48,059 nt of DNA from contig JANWWM010000043.1 of assembly GCA_025055975.1 (NCBI GenBank), positions 1 to 48,059 of the forward strand, written 5' to 3'. Positions 25,801 through 32,148 of this stretch are shown piece after piece (the first letter of the stretch is position 1; every line of letters begins with the position of its first letter). Made by a program: the position numbers and the translations under genes. The notes under the pieces are model-generated. The model worked only from the letters and a program-made list of their open reading frames with translations. It made no database searches and was not told the DNA's origin. The stretch comes from Chloroherpetonaceae bacterium (GTDB lineage Bacteria; Bacteroidota; Chlorobiia; Chlorobiales; Thermochlorobacteraceae).

Positions 25801-25935
25801 AGCGCTCGGCAGGAAGCGGGCGCGCACAGGGTCGCCTTCGATGCGTCGCGCTACGCGCTCTCGTCGGGGGTGTATTTCTATCGCTTGCAAGCGGGAGAGT
25901 TCGCGCAGACGCGCAAAATGACCTTCGTGAAATGA
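22870..25935 (+). CDS. exported alpha-amylase (GH13) with type IX secretion sorting domain, 1021 aa
   Basis: Hydrolyses alpha-1,4-glucan, presumably outside the cell. After a signal peptide (residues 1-22, ending LDLFAQ) comes a GH13 barrel with all four conserved regions: DIVFNH (131-136), GFRIDFVKGF with nucleophile D251, VVAELYD with acid/base E285, and FVENHD with D358. 'MIQGFYWDV' at the start of the barrel recalls liquefying bacterial amylases. A C-terminal beta domain ends near residue 545; then an Ig-like module and a DOMON/CBM9-like module (about 665-900; 'RIWFGRDDSLLYIGVEG') follow. The sorting domain (about 934-1021) has [37 protein letters not shown] and RKMTFVK. No clear terminator follows. 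Confidence 0.93.
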   Translation: MPHRRTLALLLLFWALSLDLFAQNAPPVMIQGFYWDVTPGGVWYDTLRLKADLLKRAGISAIWLPPVYKSDNQNGVGYLPYDFYDLGEYDNTGGNVTSGIGQFTATRYGTYPQLAAMIAEYKRLGMQVYADIVFNHRGGGIKERNPFLPIACPPGGASDDSSFTNFPLTNGSRRLTANFNHFYPNAAVNPSNVSNYCSSNIFGFYQFYTNDFGQDIALHDNAGNNLPMGDSIIVWGNWLKNRLQLDGFRIDFVKGFHPEYYKRWVDAVAERTQPNVPPNKFVVAELYDGDINRLRSWLNWVNENGANPRTSLFDFNLYFGMKDVFQNPAADIRQLQGRGLFNNGVPPTQIVTFVENHDFDRNNYLGVPSLPDHNPFIINKHLAYAYILTTEGYPCIWWRDYFIYGLRDDINKLLAVRRWARGTQEIPTNAAASNYQGSNAPFWPGNQATDERNVMVIRRYGNPAPLDSSGVLVGINKSNFNVDVWVTCYGWGNKWLRDITGNAGNWNGANGDSTFVFPATATAGPRVRIRVPANSYAVYVPTYFRSPYQVDFRVDSILVADTLATTTWSPVVQFRNLSSLSQTGMRCRLTIARATNPQTILYADSVTTARIQAGETFRLSFRQFQGENNERYVATAIISGSGDDDRSNDTLRRTFLMRIPPVPPQFALNGVLNESGYFLMATNPDSSLGFGPNIDIRRIWFGRDDSLLYIGVEGKLNALTSDGFGLWLDFGNVSGRSANRDLGNVQGASHFINTGDSTQGRYRSRFETDFAFSLSPVSNRGFMSLARYDGNASASGSIVATAPNSALLNGSNVVVGPSASGAVPANSIAYSANNSGAERHGWEFSIPLSLIGGRANNTIRGFAFVVSNTAYFSNVLVPATRVGRADAFGNLGFNPNFAADSMAADGPYVSPTFSIETGQMLTAKEGASSLKPTSHRLFQNYPNPFNPSTVIGYELPTTSDVRLEVFDVLGRKIATLVSARQEAGAHRVAFDASRYALSSGVYFYRLQAGEFAQTRKMTFVK

Positions 25936-26065
25936 GCGCAAAAACGCAAACGGAGAATTCTGGACGAAGCGTAGGCGAGCCTCTTGCTTCTCATTCTGAA
26001 CGGTCGGAGAATCCGCTTCGCGGAGGCGAGAAGGGAACGATTCGCAATCGTTGCGGAAACGCAAC

Positions 26066-28276
26066 CTAATTGTTGGAAAAACGCTCGACGGCAAAAACGC
26101 CTTCGACCTTTCTCAATCGCTCGACGACGCGCTGCAGATGCTCGATGTTTTTGACGTAGAGAATCACCGTGCCTTCGAAGATGCCGTCTTTGGCGTTGAG
26201 CGAAATGGAGCGAATGTTGATTTCGGATTTGACGATGACGTGCGTGATTTCGTTGGTCATGCCGAGTTTGTCTTCGCCGTAGATGCGAATGCCCGCCAAA
26301 AAGTCGCTCGTCGCCGTCGGCTTCCACTGCACCGTAACGACCTTCGGGCTTTTGAGAATCTGCTCGTTGTTGACATTGACGCAGTTGCGGCGATGAATTT
26401 TGACCGTTCCGCCCGCGGTGACAAGACCGATGATGTCGTCGCCAGGCACGGGATTGCAACATTTGGCGTAACTATGCGCCACGTTCGTGAGACCCGAAAT
26501 GACGACCGCGTCGTTGCTGTTGTCGGCTTTGAGTCCGTGAACTTCGCGGGCTTGACGAGCGAAATCGTCGAGCGTTACGGGCGGCACGCCGTTTTTGTTT
26601 TCGGGCTTGGGTTCGGGCTTCGGCTCGGCTTTTGGCTCGATTTCTTCGAGCAGTTTTTCGCTATCGATTTCCTTTGCGCCAAGCGCGCGGAAAAAGTCGG
26701 CGGGCGTGGGCAAGCCGTGAAAACGCGCCAGCTTGACGATGTCGCTTTCCGTGAAAAGCCGTTTGGTTTTGGCGACGAGTTTGTTCCAGATGTTGCGCCC
26801 TTCCTCGATTTCCTTGCGCCGCGTTTCGTTGAGAAACTGTCTGATTTTGAGTTTCGCCTTGTGCGTAACGACGAATTTCTCCCAATCGGCTTTCGGCGTT
26901 TGATTTTTCGAAGTGAGAATCTCGACTTGGTCGCCTGATTTGAGGCGAGTTTGCAGGCTGACCATTTTGCCGTTGACTTTCGCGCCGATGCAATGCATTC
27001 CGATTTCGGTGTGAATCTCAAAGGCGAAGTCCACCGCCGTCGCCCCCACGGGAAGCACCTTCATATCGCCTTTGGGCGTGAAGACGTAAATCTCGTCCTG
27101 ATACAAGTTCAGGCGGAAGCCTTCCATAAAGTCTTGCGCCGTGTTGGCGTTGGCGACAAGGTCGCGCGCCCACTTGATAAGTTGGTCGATGCCCTCGTCG
27201 GCGGAGGTTACCTTTTCCTTGTATCGCCAATGCGCCGCAATTCCGCTTTCCGCGAACTCGTGCATTTTGCGCGTGCGGATTTGAATCTCCACCATTTTGC
27301 CCCCAGGCGCGATGACCGTCGTGTGCAGGGATTGATAGCCGTTGTGTTTCGGAACGGAAATGTAATCCTTGAAGCGTTCAGGGACGGGCGGATAAATCTG
27401 CGTGATGTAGCCGTATGCCCCGAAGCAATCGGAAGAATCGTCGGTGTCCAAAATGACGCGAATGCCGTAGATGTCGTAAATCTGGTCGAAGGATTTGTTC
27501 TGTTGGCGCATCTTGTTGTAGATGGAGTAGATGTGCTTGGGGCGGCGTTGGATTTCGAACTTGAATCCGCGCTTGGTCAATTCCTTCTGAATCGGCAGAG
27601 AAATTTTTTCGAGATAGGCGATGCGTTCCGTGCGCGTAAGGGCGAGACGAGCGGAAATGTCGTCGTAGGCTTCGCGGTCGAGATATTTGAGCGCGAGATT
27701 TTCCAGCTCGATTTTGATTTTGCCCAAGCCGAAGCGATGCGCGAAGGGCGCGTAGATGTCGCGCGTTTCGGTGGCGATTTTCACCTGTCGATGCGGCGGG
27801 AGCGCGTCGAGCGTGCGCATGTTGTGCAGGCGGTCGCAGAACTTGATGAGAATGACGCGAATGTCGTCGATCATCGACAGAAGCATCTTGCGGAAACTTT
27901 CCGCCTCCTTGATTTCGCGGTTGGCGAAAATGCCCGAAATTTTCGTCAGCCCTTCGACAAGGCGAGCGACCTCTTCGCCGAATTCGTCGCGCAAATCCTC
28001 GATCGTGTAGTCCGAATCTTCGACGACGTCGTGCAGGAGCGCGGCGGCGACGGAAACGTCGTCGAGGGGAATTTCTTCGAGCATGATTTTGGCGACTTCG
28101 ACGGGGTGATAAAAATACGGCTCGCCCGAAGCCCGCTTTTCCGCGCTGTGCGCGCGATAGCAAAGGAAAAACGCCCGACGAATCAAATCCTCGTCGCACT
28201 TGCGCAACCTGCTTCGACAGAGCGAAATCAACTCGTCCAATTTGACATAGTGTTCTTCTTCAATCTGCGCCAGCAT
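26066..28276 (-). CDS. RelA/SpoT family (p)ppGpp synthetase/hydrolase
   Basis: A 736-aa bifunctional-type stringent response enzyme. The N-terminal HD hydrolase domain keeps LLHDVVED (H82, D83, E86, D87), and 'RLHNMRTLDAL' lies further on. The synthetase domain has RPKHIYSIYNKM and 'YGIRVIL', and the pocket motif PKHNGYQSLHTTV. A TGS domain (about 388-450, 'EIYVFTPKGD', 'CIGAKVNGKMV') and a C-terminal zinc-finger-like/ACT region follow ('YAKCCNPVPGDDIIG', then the ACT fold to the end). An Ala/Lys/Glu/Pro-rich linker (EPKAEPKPEPKPENK) interrupts the middle, which is unusual. ATG 28276 is preferred over TTG 28282. The enzyme is likely the only Rel-type protein, since both active sites look intact, but that cannot be shown from this window. 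Confidence 0.93.
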   Translation of the reverse strand: MLAQIEEEHYVKLDELISLCRSRLRKCDEDLIRRAFFLCYRAHSAEKRASGEPYFYHPVEVAKIMLEEIPLDDVSVAAALLHDVVEDSDYTIEDLRDEFGEEVARLVEGLTKISGIFANREIKEAESFRKMLLSMIDDIRVILIKFCDRLHNMRTLDALPPHRQVKIATETRDIYAPFAHRFGLGKIKIELENLALKYLDREAYDDISARLALTRTERIAYLEKISLPIQKELTKRGFKFEIQRRPKHIYSIYNKMRQQNKSFDQIYDIYGIRVILDTDDSSDCFGAYGYITQIYPPVPERFKDYISVPKHNGYQSLHTTVIAPGGKMVEIQIRTRKMHEFAESGIAAHWRYKEKVTSADEGIDQLIKWARDLVANANTAQDFMEGFRLNLYQDEIYVFTPKGDMKVLPVGATAVDFAFEIHTEIGMHCIGAKVNGKMVSLQTRLKSGDQVEILTSKNQTPKADWEKFVVTHKAKLKIRQFLNETRRKEIEEGRNIWNKLVAKTKRLFTESDIVKLARFHGLPTPADFFRALGAKEIDSEKLLEEIEPKAEPKPEPKPENKNGVPPVTLDDFARQAREVHGLKADNSNDAVVISGLTNVAHSYAKCCNPVPGDDIIGLVTAGGTVKIHRRNCVNVNNEQILKSPKVVTVQWKPTATSDFLAGIRIYGEDKLGMTNEITHVIVKSEINIRSISLNAKDGIFEGTVILYVKNIEHLQRVVERLRKVEGVFAVERFSNN

Positions 28277-28376
28277 CGTCAAGGTTTTTGGCTTTGTTGT
28301 TCGTTGACCGCAAATGAAACCGAAAATCGCGGGGGATTGCGAGAATTAAAACAAATGTTCGCTGAAAAACAATTCG

Positions 28377-29255
28377 CTACGATTTTTCCGACACGACCAA
28401 GCCCGCGACCATCAACGCCGCGCCAAGCCAAGCGACTACGCTCAATCGCTCGCCCAAGAACGCGACGGCGAAGATTGTCGAAATCACCGCCTCCATAATG
28501 AAAATGATGGCGGCGCGCGAAGGGGTCGTGTCTTTTTGATAGCGCGTTTGCAAAACGGTCGTGATGACCGACGCGAAAAACGCAAGGTAGAAAATCACCG
28601 CGACGAGTCGCCACGAAAAAACGAGCGTCGGAGTCTCCAACAAAAAACTCGCGGGCAACGACGCGACGGCGCAAGACGACAATTGGAGCAAGACGAGTTT
28701 CGTCAAAAGCGACGGCTCTTGCGCGAATCGCTCTTGCGACGTCAGCTTGTCCAACTCCACGAGGTAAAACGCATAGCAAACGCCGCAAAGGAGCGTCAGA
28801 AAATCGCCAAAATTGAACTCGCCGCCGAAGCCCTCGTCGCCCATCGTGAGCATCGCCAAGCCAACGAAAACCATCGCCGACGCGATCCACGCGCCGAGCG
28901 GCGGAACGCGCTTCTCCAAAACCGATTGCAAAATCGGCGTGAAAACCACGTAACTCCCCGTGATAAGCCCCGACTTCGAAGCGGTCGTGTGATTCAGCCC
29001 AATCGTTTGGAGCGCAAACCCCGCGAAATACCACGAAAGAAGCGGCAAAGCGGAAACGAGCAAAGACGTCGGAATCGGAAAAGCCTCGCGGAAAAACAGC
29101 GGGAAAAGCAAACTTGCCGCGCCAAAACGAAGCGCAAGGTAGAGAAGCGGCGAAACGTTCTCGAAAGCGATTTTCGTGGCGACAAAGGTCGTGCCCCAAA
29201 TCGTCGCCACGAGAAGCAAAAACGCTTCGGCGATGAGACGTTTGGACAAGCGCAA
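28377..29255 (-). CDS. EamA/DMT family transporter
   Basis: A 292-aa integral membrane protein with about ten hydrophobic helices in two EamA repeats. Landmarks are 'LLLVATIWGTTFVATKIAF' and 'LALRFGAASLL' in the first repeat and 'VITTVLQTRYQKDTTPSRAAIIFIMEAVISTIFA' region with 'FLGERLS' in the second. The substrate cannot be told from sequence; family members export amino acids, nucleotides or other metabolites. No in-frame ATG is available near the start: TTG 29255 (or TTG 29249) must serve, and it lies only a few bases beyond the L28 terminator. It is followed by spoT after about 100 bases on the same strand. Confidence 0.85.
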   Translation of the reverse strand: MRLSKRLIAEAFLLLVATIWGTTFVATKIAFENVSPLLYLALRFGAASLLFPLFFREAFPIPTSLLVSALPLLSWYFAGFALQTIGLNHTTASKSGLITGSYVVFTPILQSVLEKRVPPLGAWIASAMVFVGLAMLTMGDEGFGGEFNFGDFLTLLCGVCYAFYLVELDKLTSQERFAQEPSLLTKLVLLQLSSCAVASLPASFLLETPTLVFSWRLVAVIFYLAFFASVITTVLQTRYQKDTTPSRAAIIFIMEAVISTIFAVAFLGERLSVVAWLGAALMVAGLVVSEKS

Positions 29256-29267
29256 GGTTCATGCAAA

Positions 29268-29312
29268 GAAAAAACCAAGTCGGCGAAACGCGGTTCGTTC
29301 AACCAACTTGGT
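29268..29312 (-). terminator. terminator of rpmB
   Basis: On the minus strand ACCAAGT / ACTTGGT (plus 29306-29312 and 29274-29280) enclose a 25-base loop that itself contains GGTT..AACC; TTTTTT follows. The T-tract ends just before the TTG start of the EamA gene. Confidence 0.75.
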
Positions 29313-29341
29313 CAACACAAGAAAGGAGAGCAATAAACGCT

Positions 29342-29566
29342 TTACTTTTTGGCGAGCAATTTTTCGAGTTCGCGGGTGCCGTTTTTGGCGATGTTTTTGA
29401 TGGCTCGCGTCGAAAGGCGCACGCGCACCCAGCGTCCTTCGCCTTCGAGCCAGACGCGCTTTTCTTGCAAATTCGGCTCGAAGCGCGTTCTGCGGTGATT
29501 GTTGGCGTGAGAAACCACGTTGCCGTATTGGTGCTTTTTGCCCGTCAAGATGCAAACTTTTGACAT
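29342..29566 (-). CDS. rpmB: ribosomal protein bL28
   Basis: A 74-aa protein with the full bL28 pattern: [20 protein letters not shown], '[20 protein letters not shown]', '[16 protein letters not shown]'. It binds 23S rRNA in the large subunit. The N-terminal zinc-binding Cys pairs of some L28 proteins are not kept: only one Cys (position 5) is present, so this is the C-minus type. It has its own promoter (29610) and terminator. Confidence 0.97.
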   Translation of the reverse strand: MSKVCILTGKKHQYGNVVSHANNHRRTRFEPNLQEKRVWLEGEGRWVRVRLSTRAIKNIAKNGTRELEKLLAKK

Positions 29567-29609
29567 CGGCGTTCTCCGAGATTGAGCGTTTCAAAAATTT
29601 TGAGCGGCG

Positions 29610-29615
29610 AATATA
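29610..29615 (-). promoter_or_regulatory. TATATT -10 box of rpmB
   Basis: On the minus strand CGTATATTC lies 43 bases before the rpmB ATG. A T-rich block (TTTTTTCTT) sits about 15 bases further upstream where a -35 would be. Confidence 0.6.
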
Positions 29616-29708
29616 CGACGCTCGCGCGCAAAGAAAAAATCGCGTCGAGCGAGAGCGCGCCGAAGTTTTGGAATTTCGAAAAAATCGTCGAACTTCCGTC
29701 GTTTCAAA

Positions 29709-29745
29709 CCTAACGATTTTTTAACGACACGGAAATCTCGTTAGG
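29709..29745 (+). other. inverted repeat upstream of ispE
   Basis: CCTAACGA (29709-29716) and TCGTTAGG (29738-29745) are perfect 8-bp arms with a 21-base spacer that contains another TAACG. GTTAG/CTAAC (29740-29754) can pair as an alternative. The 29567-29880 gap contains this structure, the rpmB promoter and the terminator at 29815; I see no ORF worth calling. Confidence 0.5.
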
Positions 29746-29814
29746 CTTTCGCTAACCCAAACGTTTTGAATTTGAATCAGAGCTAACGTGTGAGAAAGCC
29801 ACATTGTTCTGAAC

Positions 29815-29847
29815 GACCTCTTGTAAGCCCTGCAAGAGGTCTTTTTG
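29815..29847 (+). terminator. Rho-independent terminator just upstream of ispE
   Basis: GACCTCTTG / CAAGAGGTC (29815-29823 and 29833-29841) with a 9-base loop is followed by TTTTTG. It lies 34 bases before ispE with no gene before it on this strand, so it ends an unrecognised short transcript or acts as an attenuator. Confidence 0.85.
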
Positions 29848-29880
29848 TTTGCAACGCCAATTTTCGCAATCGTTTCAGCG

Positions 29881-30759
29881 ATGCCCGACGAGCGCAAGGC
29901 TTACGCCAAAATCAATCTCGCGCTGTTCATCACGGACAAACTTCCCAACGGCTATCATTCTTTGGAGACGATTTTCGCGCCAATCAATTGGTTCGACACG
30001 CTTTGGTTTTCGCCGTCTCCAACGATTGAACTCACGTGCTCGAATCCTTCGCTGCCGACCGACTCGACGAACCTTTGCGTCAGGGCGGCGCAGGCGCTTC
30101 GGGAGCGATGCGGCGTTGAGAAGGGAATTCGAATTCACCTCGAAAAGAACATTCCGTTTGGAGCGGGCTTGGGCGGCGGTTCGAGCGACGCGGCGACGAC
30201 GCTCAACTATCTCAATCGCCATTGGGGCTTGAATCTTTCAAAAGACGAGCTGGCGCGCTTGGCGCTCTCGCTTGGGGCGGACGTGCCGTATTTTCTTGCG
30301 ATGTCGGGGCTGGCGTTTGCGGAAGGCGTGGGCGAGAAACTCGTCGATTTGCGTTCAACCTTCCCGTTTCCGATCGTCGTCGCCTTTCCGCGCGAGGAGG
30401 TCTCGACGGCGTGGGCTTACAAAAATTTGAGACTGTCGTTTCCGCGTCGCGCGCCCGATTGCCGAGAAGCCTTGAAAAATCTGATTGAGACGGGCGACGC
30501 AAGGTTTTTGAGCGCGTTTGAAAACGATTTTGAACCGTTGGTGGAGTCGGCGTTTCCCGTCGTCAAATCGCTCAAACGGACGTTTTTGGAGTTTGGCGCC
30601 ATCAAGGCGATGATGACGGGAAGCGGCTCGGCGGTGTTTGGCGTTTTTGGCGACGAAGCGAGCGCGAAACGCTGTTGCGAGACGCTCTCTCGACGTTTTC
30701 CCGCCTCTTATACGCCGCCGAATTTTGCAATCACGAATGCCGATTTCGTATCTTTTTGA
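29881..30759 (+). CDS. ispE: 4-diphosphocytidyl-2-C-methyl-D-erythritol kinase
   Basis: A GHMP kinase of the non-mevalonate (MEP) isoprenoid pathway that phosphorylates CDP-methylerythritol. The 292-aa protein begins MPDERKAYAKINLALF with the substrate-binding 'AKINL' block and 'GYHSLETIF', has the ATP-binding Gly-rich loop PFGAGLGGGSSDAAT (about 99-113) and 'GADVPYFL', and ends with the C-terminal 'MTGSGSAVFGVF' GHMP motif. The frame is open from 29845, but ATG 29881 gives the family start and avoids the terminator. The stop is 13 bases before the GGGP synthase gene, so the two are probably one operon. Confidence 0.95.
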   Translation: MPDERKAYAKINLALFITDKLPNGYHSLETIFAPINWFDTLWFSPSPTIELTCSNPSLPTDSTNLCVRAAQALRERCGVEKGIRIHLEKNIPFGAGLGGGSSDAATTLNYLNRHWGLNLSKDELARLALSLGADVPYFLAMSGLAFAEGVGEKLVDLRSTFPFPIVVAFPREEVSTAWAYKNLRLSFPRRAPDCREALKNLIETGDARFLSAFENDFEPLVESAFPVVKSLKRTFLEFGAIKAMMTGSGSAVFGVFGDEASAKRCCETLSRRFPASYTPPNFAITNADFVSF

Positions 30760-30772
30760 AAAATCGCGTTCA

Positions 30773-31561
30773 ATGCCGCTTCACACGACGCTCGACAGAC
30801 TGCTGGCGCACATATCCGAGCCGCTCTTGGAAAAAAGAGCGGGATTTTTGCTTCTGATTGACCCCGACAAACGCGACGAACCCTCGCTTCTCAAACTTGC
30901 CGAAGACGCCACGGCGTTTGGCGCGACGGCGATTCTCATCGGCGGAAGCACGATGCTCTCGAATCGATTGGACGAGTATATTCGGCGCATCAAGTCGGTT
31001 TCGCATTTGCCCGTCATCATTTTTCCGGGAAGCGTGGTGCAGGTGTCGCGCGAAGCCGACGCGATTCTCTACCTTTCGCTCGTGAGCGGTCGCAATCCCG
31101 AATATCTCATCGGGCATCACGTCATCGCCGCGCCGCTCATTCAGCAGTTGGAGCTCGAGCCCATCTCGACGGCGTATCTGTTGATTGAATCGGGTCGAAA
31201 GACGGCGGTCGAGTTTATGTCGAACTCTTCGCCGATTCCGCGCCACAAGCCCGAAATCGCGGCGGCGCACGCGCTTGCGGCGGAGTATCTCGGAATGAAG
31301 CTCGTCTATCTCGAAGCGGGAAGCGGCGCCGATTACAGCGTTCCCGAAGAAATGATTTCGCTCGTCTCGAAAACGATTTCCGTTCCGCTCGTGGTGGGCG
31401 GCGGGATTCGCACGCCCGACGACGTCAGACGCAAAGCGCAAGCGGGCGCGAACTTCATCGTCGTCGGCAATGCGTTTGAACGCAGGCACGACAGGGTTTA
31501 TCTGCAAGAAATGATCGCCGCCACGATGTTCTCGCGCAAAGTCGAGCGCGTGTCGCGTTAA
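30773..31561 (+). CDS. geranylgeranylglyceryl phosphate synthase family protein (GGGPS/PcrB)
   Basis: A 262-aa TIM-barrel prenyltransferase. The family joins an isoprenyl diphosphate to glycerol 1-phosphate, the first committed step of archaeal-type ether lipids; Bacteroidetes-type group II enzymes use geranylgeranyl diphosphate. Landmarks are LLIDPDKRDEPSL (N-terminal Asp), 'ILIGGST', 'HLPVIIFPGS', the YLEAGSGAD block and the phosphate-binding 'VGGGIRTPDDVRR'. The long open frame starts at 30638 inside ispE, but ATG 30773 (13 bases after the ispE stop) fits the family. PcrB-type heptaprenylglyceryl phosphate synthase is the main alternative. The stop overlaps that of the convergent minus-strand gene by three bases. 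Confidence 0.9.
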   Translation: MPLHTTLDRLLAHISEPLLEKRAGFLLLIDPDKRDEPSLLKLAEDATAFGATAILIGGSTMLSNRLDEYIRRIKSVSHLPVIIFPGSVVQVSREADAILYLSLVSGRNPEYLIGHHVIAAPLIQQLELEPISTAYLLIESGRKTAVEFMSNSSPIPRHKPEIAAAHALAAEYLGMKLVYLEAGSGADYSVPEEMISLVSKTISVPLVVGGGIRTPDDVRRKAQAGANFIVVGNAFERRHDRVYLQEMIAATMFSRKVERVSR

Positions 31562-31992
31562 GAGTTTTCCGCCCTCTGATTCGCCATCTCTCTGTCGTAT
31601 TCCAACATCTTCTCGACCGCGTCATATTCCACGATGAGCTGAATCACCATCGAGCGCACGGTCTCGAAATCGGGCAAGGTTTCCCTGAAATTTTTGCAGC
31701 TGAAGCGTTGATGCTCGCAGTAGGTTTCGAGGAAATAGCCGACGTATTCCTCTTCGGTTTCGTCGTCTTTGACGCGAATCGCTTTGCGCATTTCGAGGGC
31801 GTAGGAAAGAAGGTATTTGTTTTCTCGCGTGAAAACGGCGAAGGCGTATAGCACGGGCGGCTCGTCGATGTGGCGTTCGCGCAGTTCGTCAAAATCGACG
31901 GGGCAGACGTAGCAGTCGATGTAATACTTCGGCGTTTCGATTTCTTCGGTTTTCACGAGGCGAGCCCATCGTGGCGAGAGTTGCGCGTTCAT
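31558..31992 (-). CDS. conserved hypothetical protein, 144 aa
   Basis: Soluble and acidic, starting MNAQLSPRWARLVKTEE at ATG 31992 (an upstream in-frame start at 32031 adds a Ser/Arg-rich stretch unlikely to be coding). It contains 'KYYIDCYVCPVDFDELRERHIDEPP', with two nearby Cys residues, then a beta-rich middle 'LYAFAVFTRENKYLLSYALEMRKAI', a third and fourth Cys (CEHQRFSCKNF) and a helical C terminus 'VRSMVIQLIVEYDAVEKMLEYDREM'. The Cys pattern is suggestive but not a recognised zinc site. I know of no family for it. It is convergent with GGGPS. Confidence 0.6.
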   Translation of the reverse strand: MNAQLSPRWARLVKTEEIETPKYYIDCYVCPVDFDELRERHIDEPPVLYAFAVFTRENKYLLSYALEMRKAIRVKDDETEEEYVGYFLETYCEHQRFSCKNFRETLPDFETVRSMVIQLIVEYDAVEKMLEYDREMANQRAENS

Positions 31993-32092
31993 AAACGTGC
32001 GTTGCGTTTCGTTGGAGCGCGAAGATAGCAAAACCTTTTTTCAATCGCCGCATTTGACGCGAGCGAACGCGACCAAAACGGCTTGAAAGAGC

Positions 32093-32122
32093 CGCGAGAA
32101 AACTTTACTTTTCGCGGTTTTC
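32093..32122 (+). terminator. terminator-like hairpin upstream of the second subtilase
   Basis: CCGCGAGAAAA / TTTTCGCGG with one bulged base and a 6-base loop (CTTTAC), followed by TTTTC, lies 27 bases before ATG 32149. No plus-strand gene precedes it closely, so it may be a leader structure. Confidence 0.45.
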
Positions 32123-32148
32123 AATCAACGATTCAACCAAAGGGGGTT

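Noticed and set aside
26951..28498. 515-aa plus-strand frame within spoT
   Set aside because: Antisense shadow; the minus strand encodes an intact RelA/SpoT protein there.
32093..32122. Hairpin as a firm terminator of an upstream gene
   Set aside because: No plus-strand gene ends nearby and the T-tract is short; it was kept only as a low-confidence leader structure.
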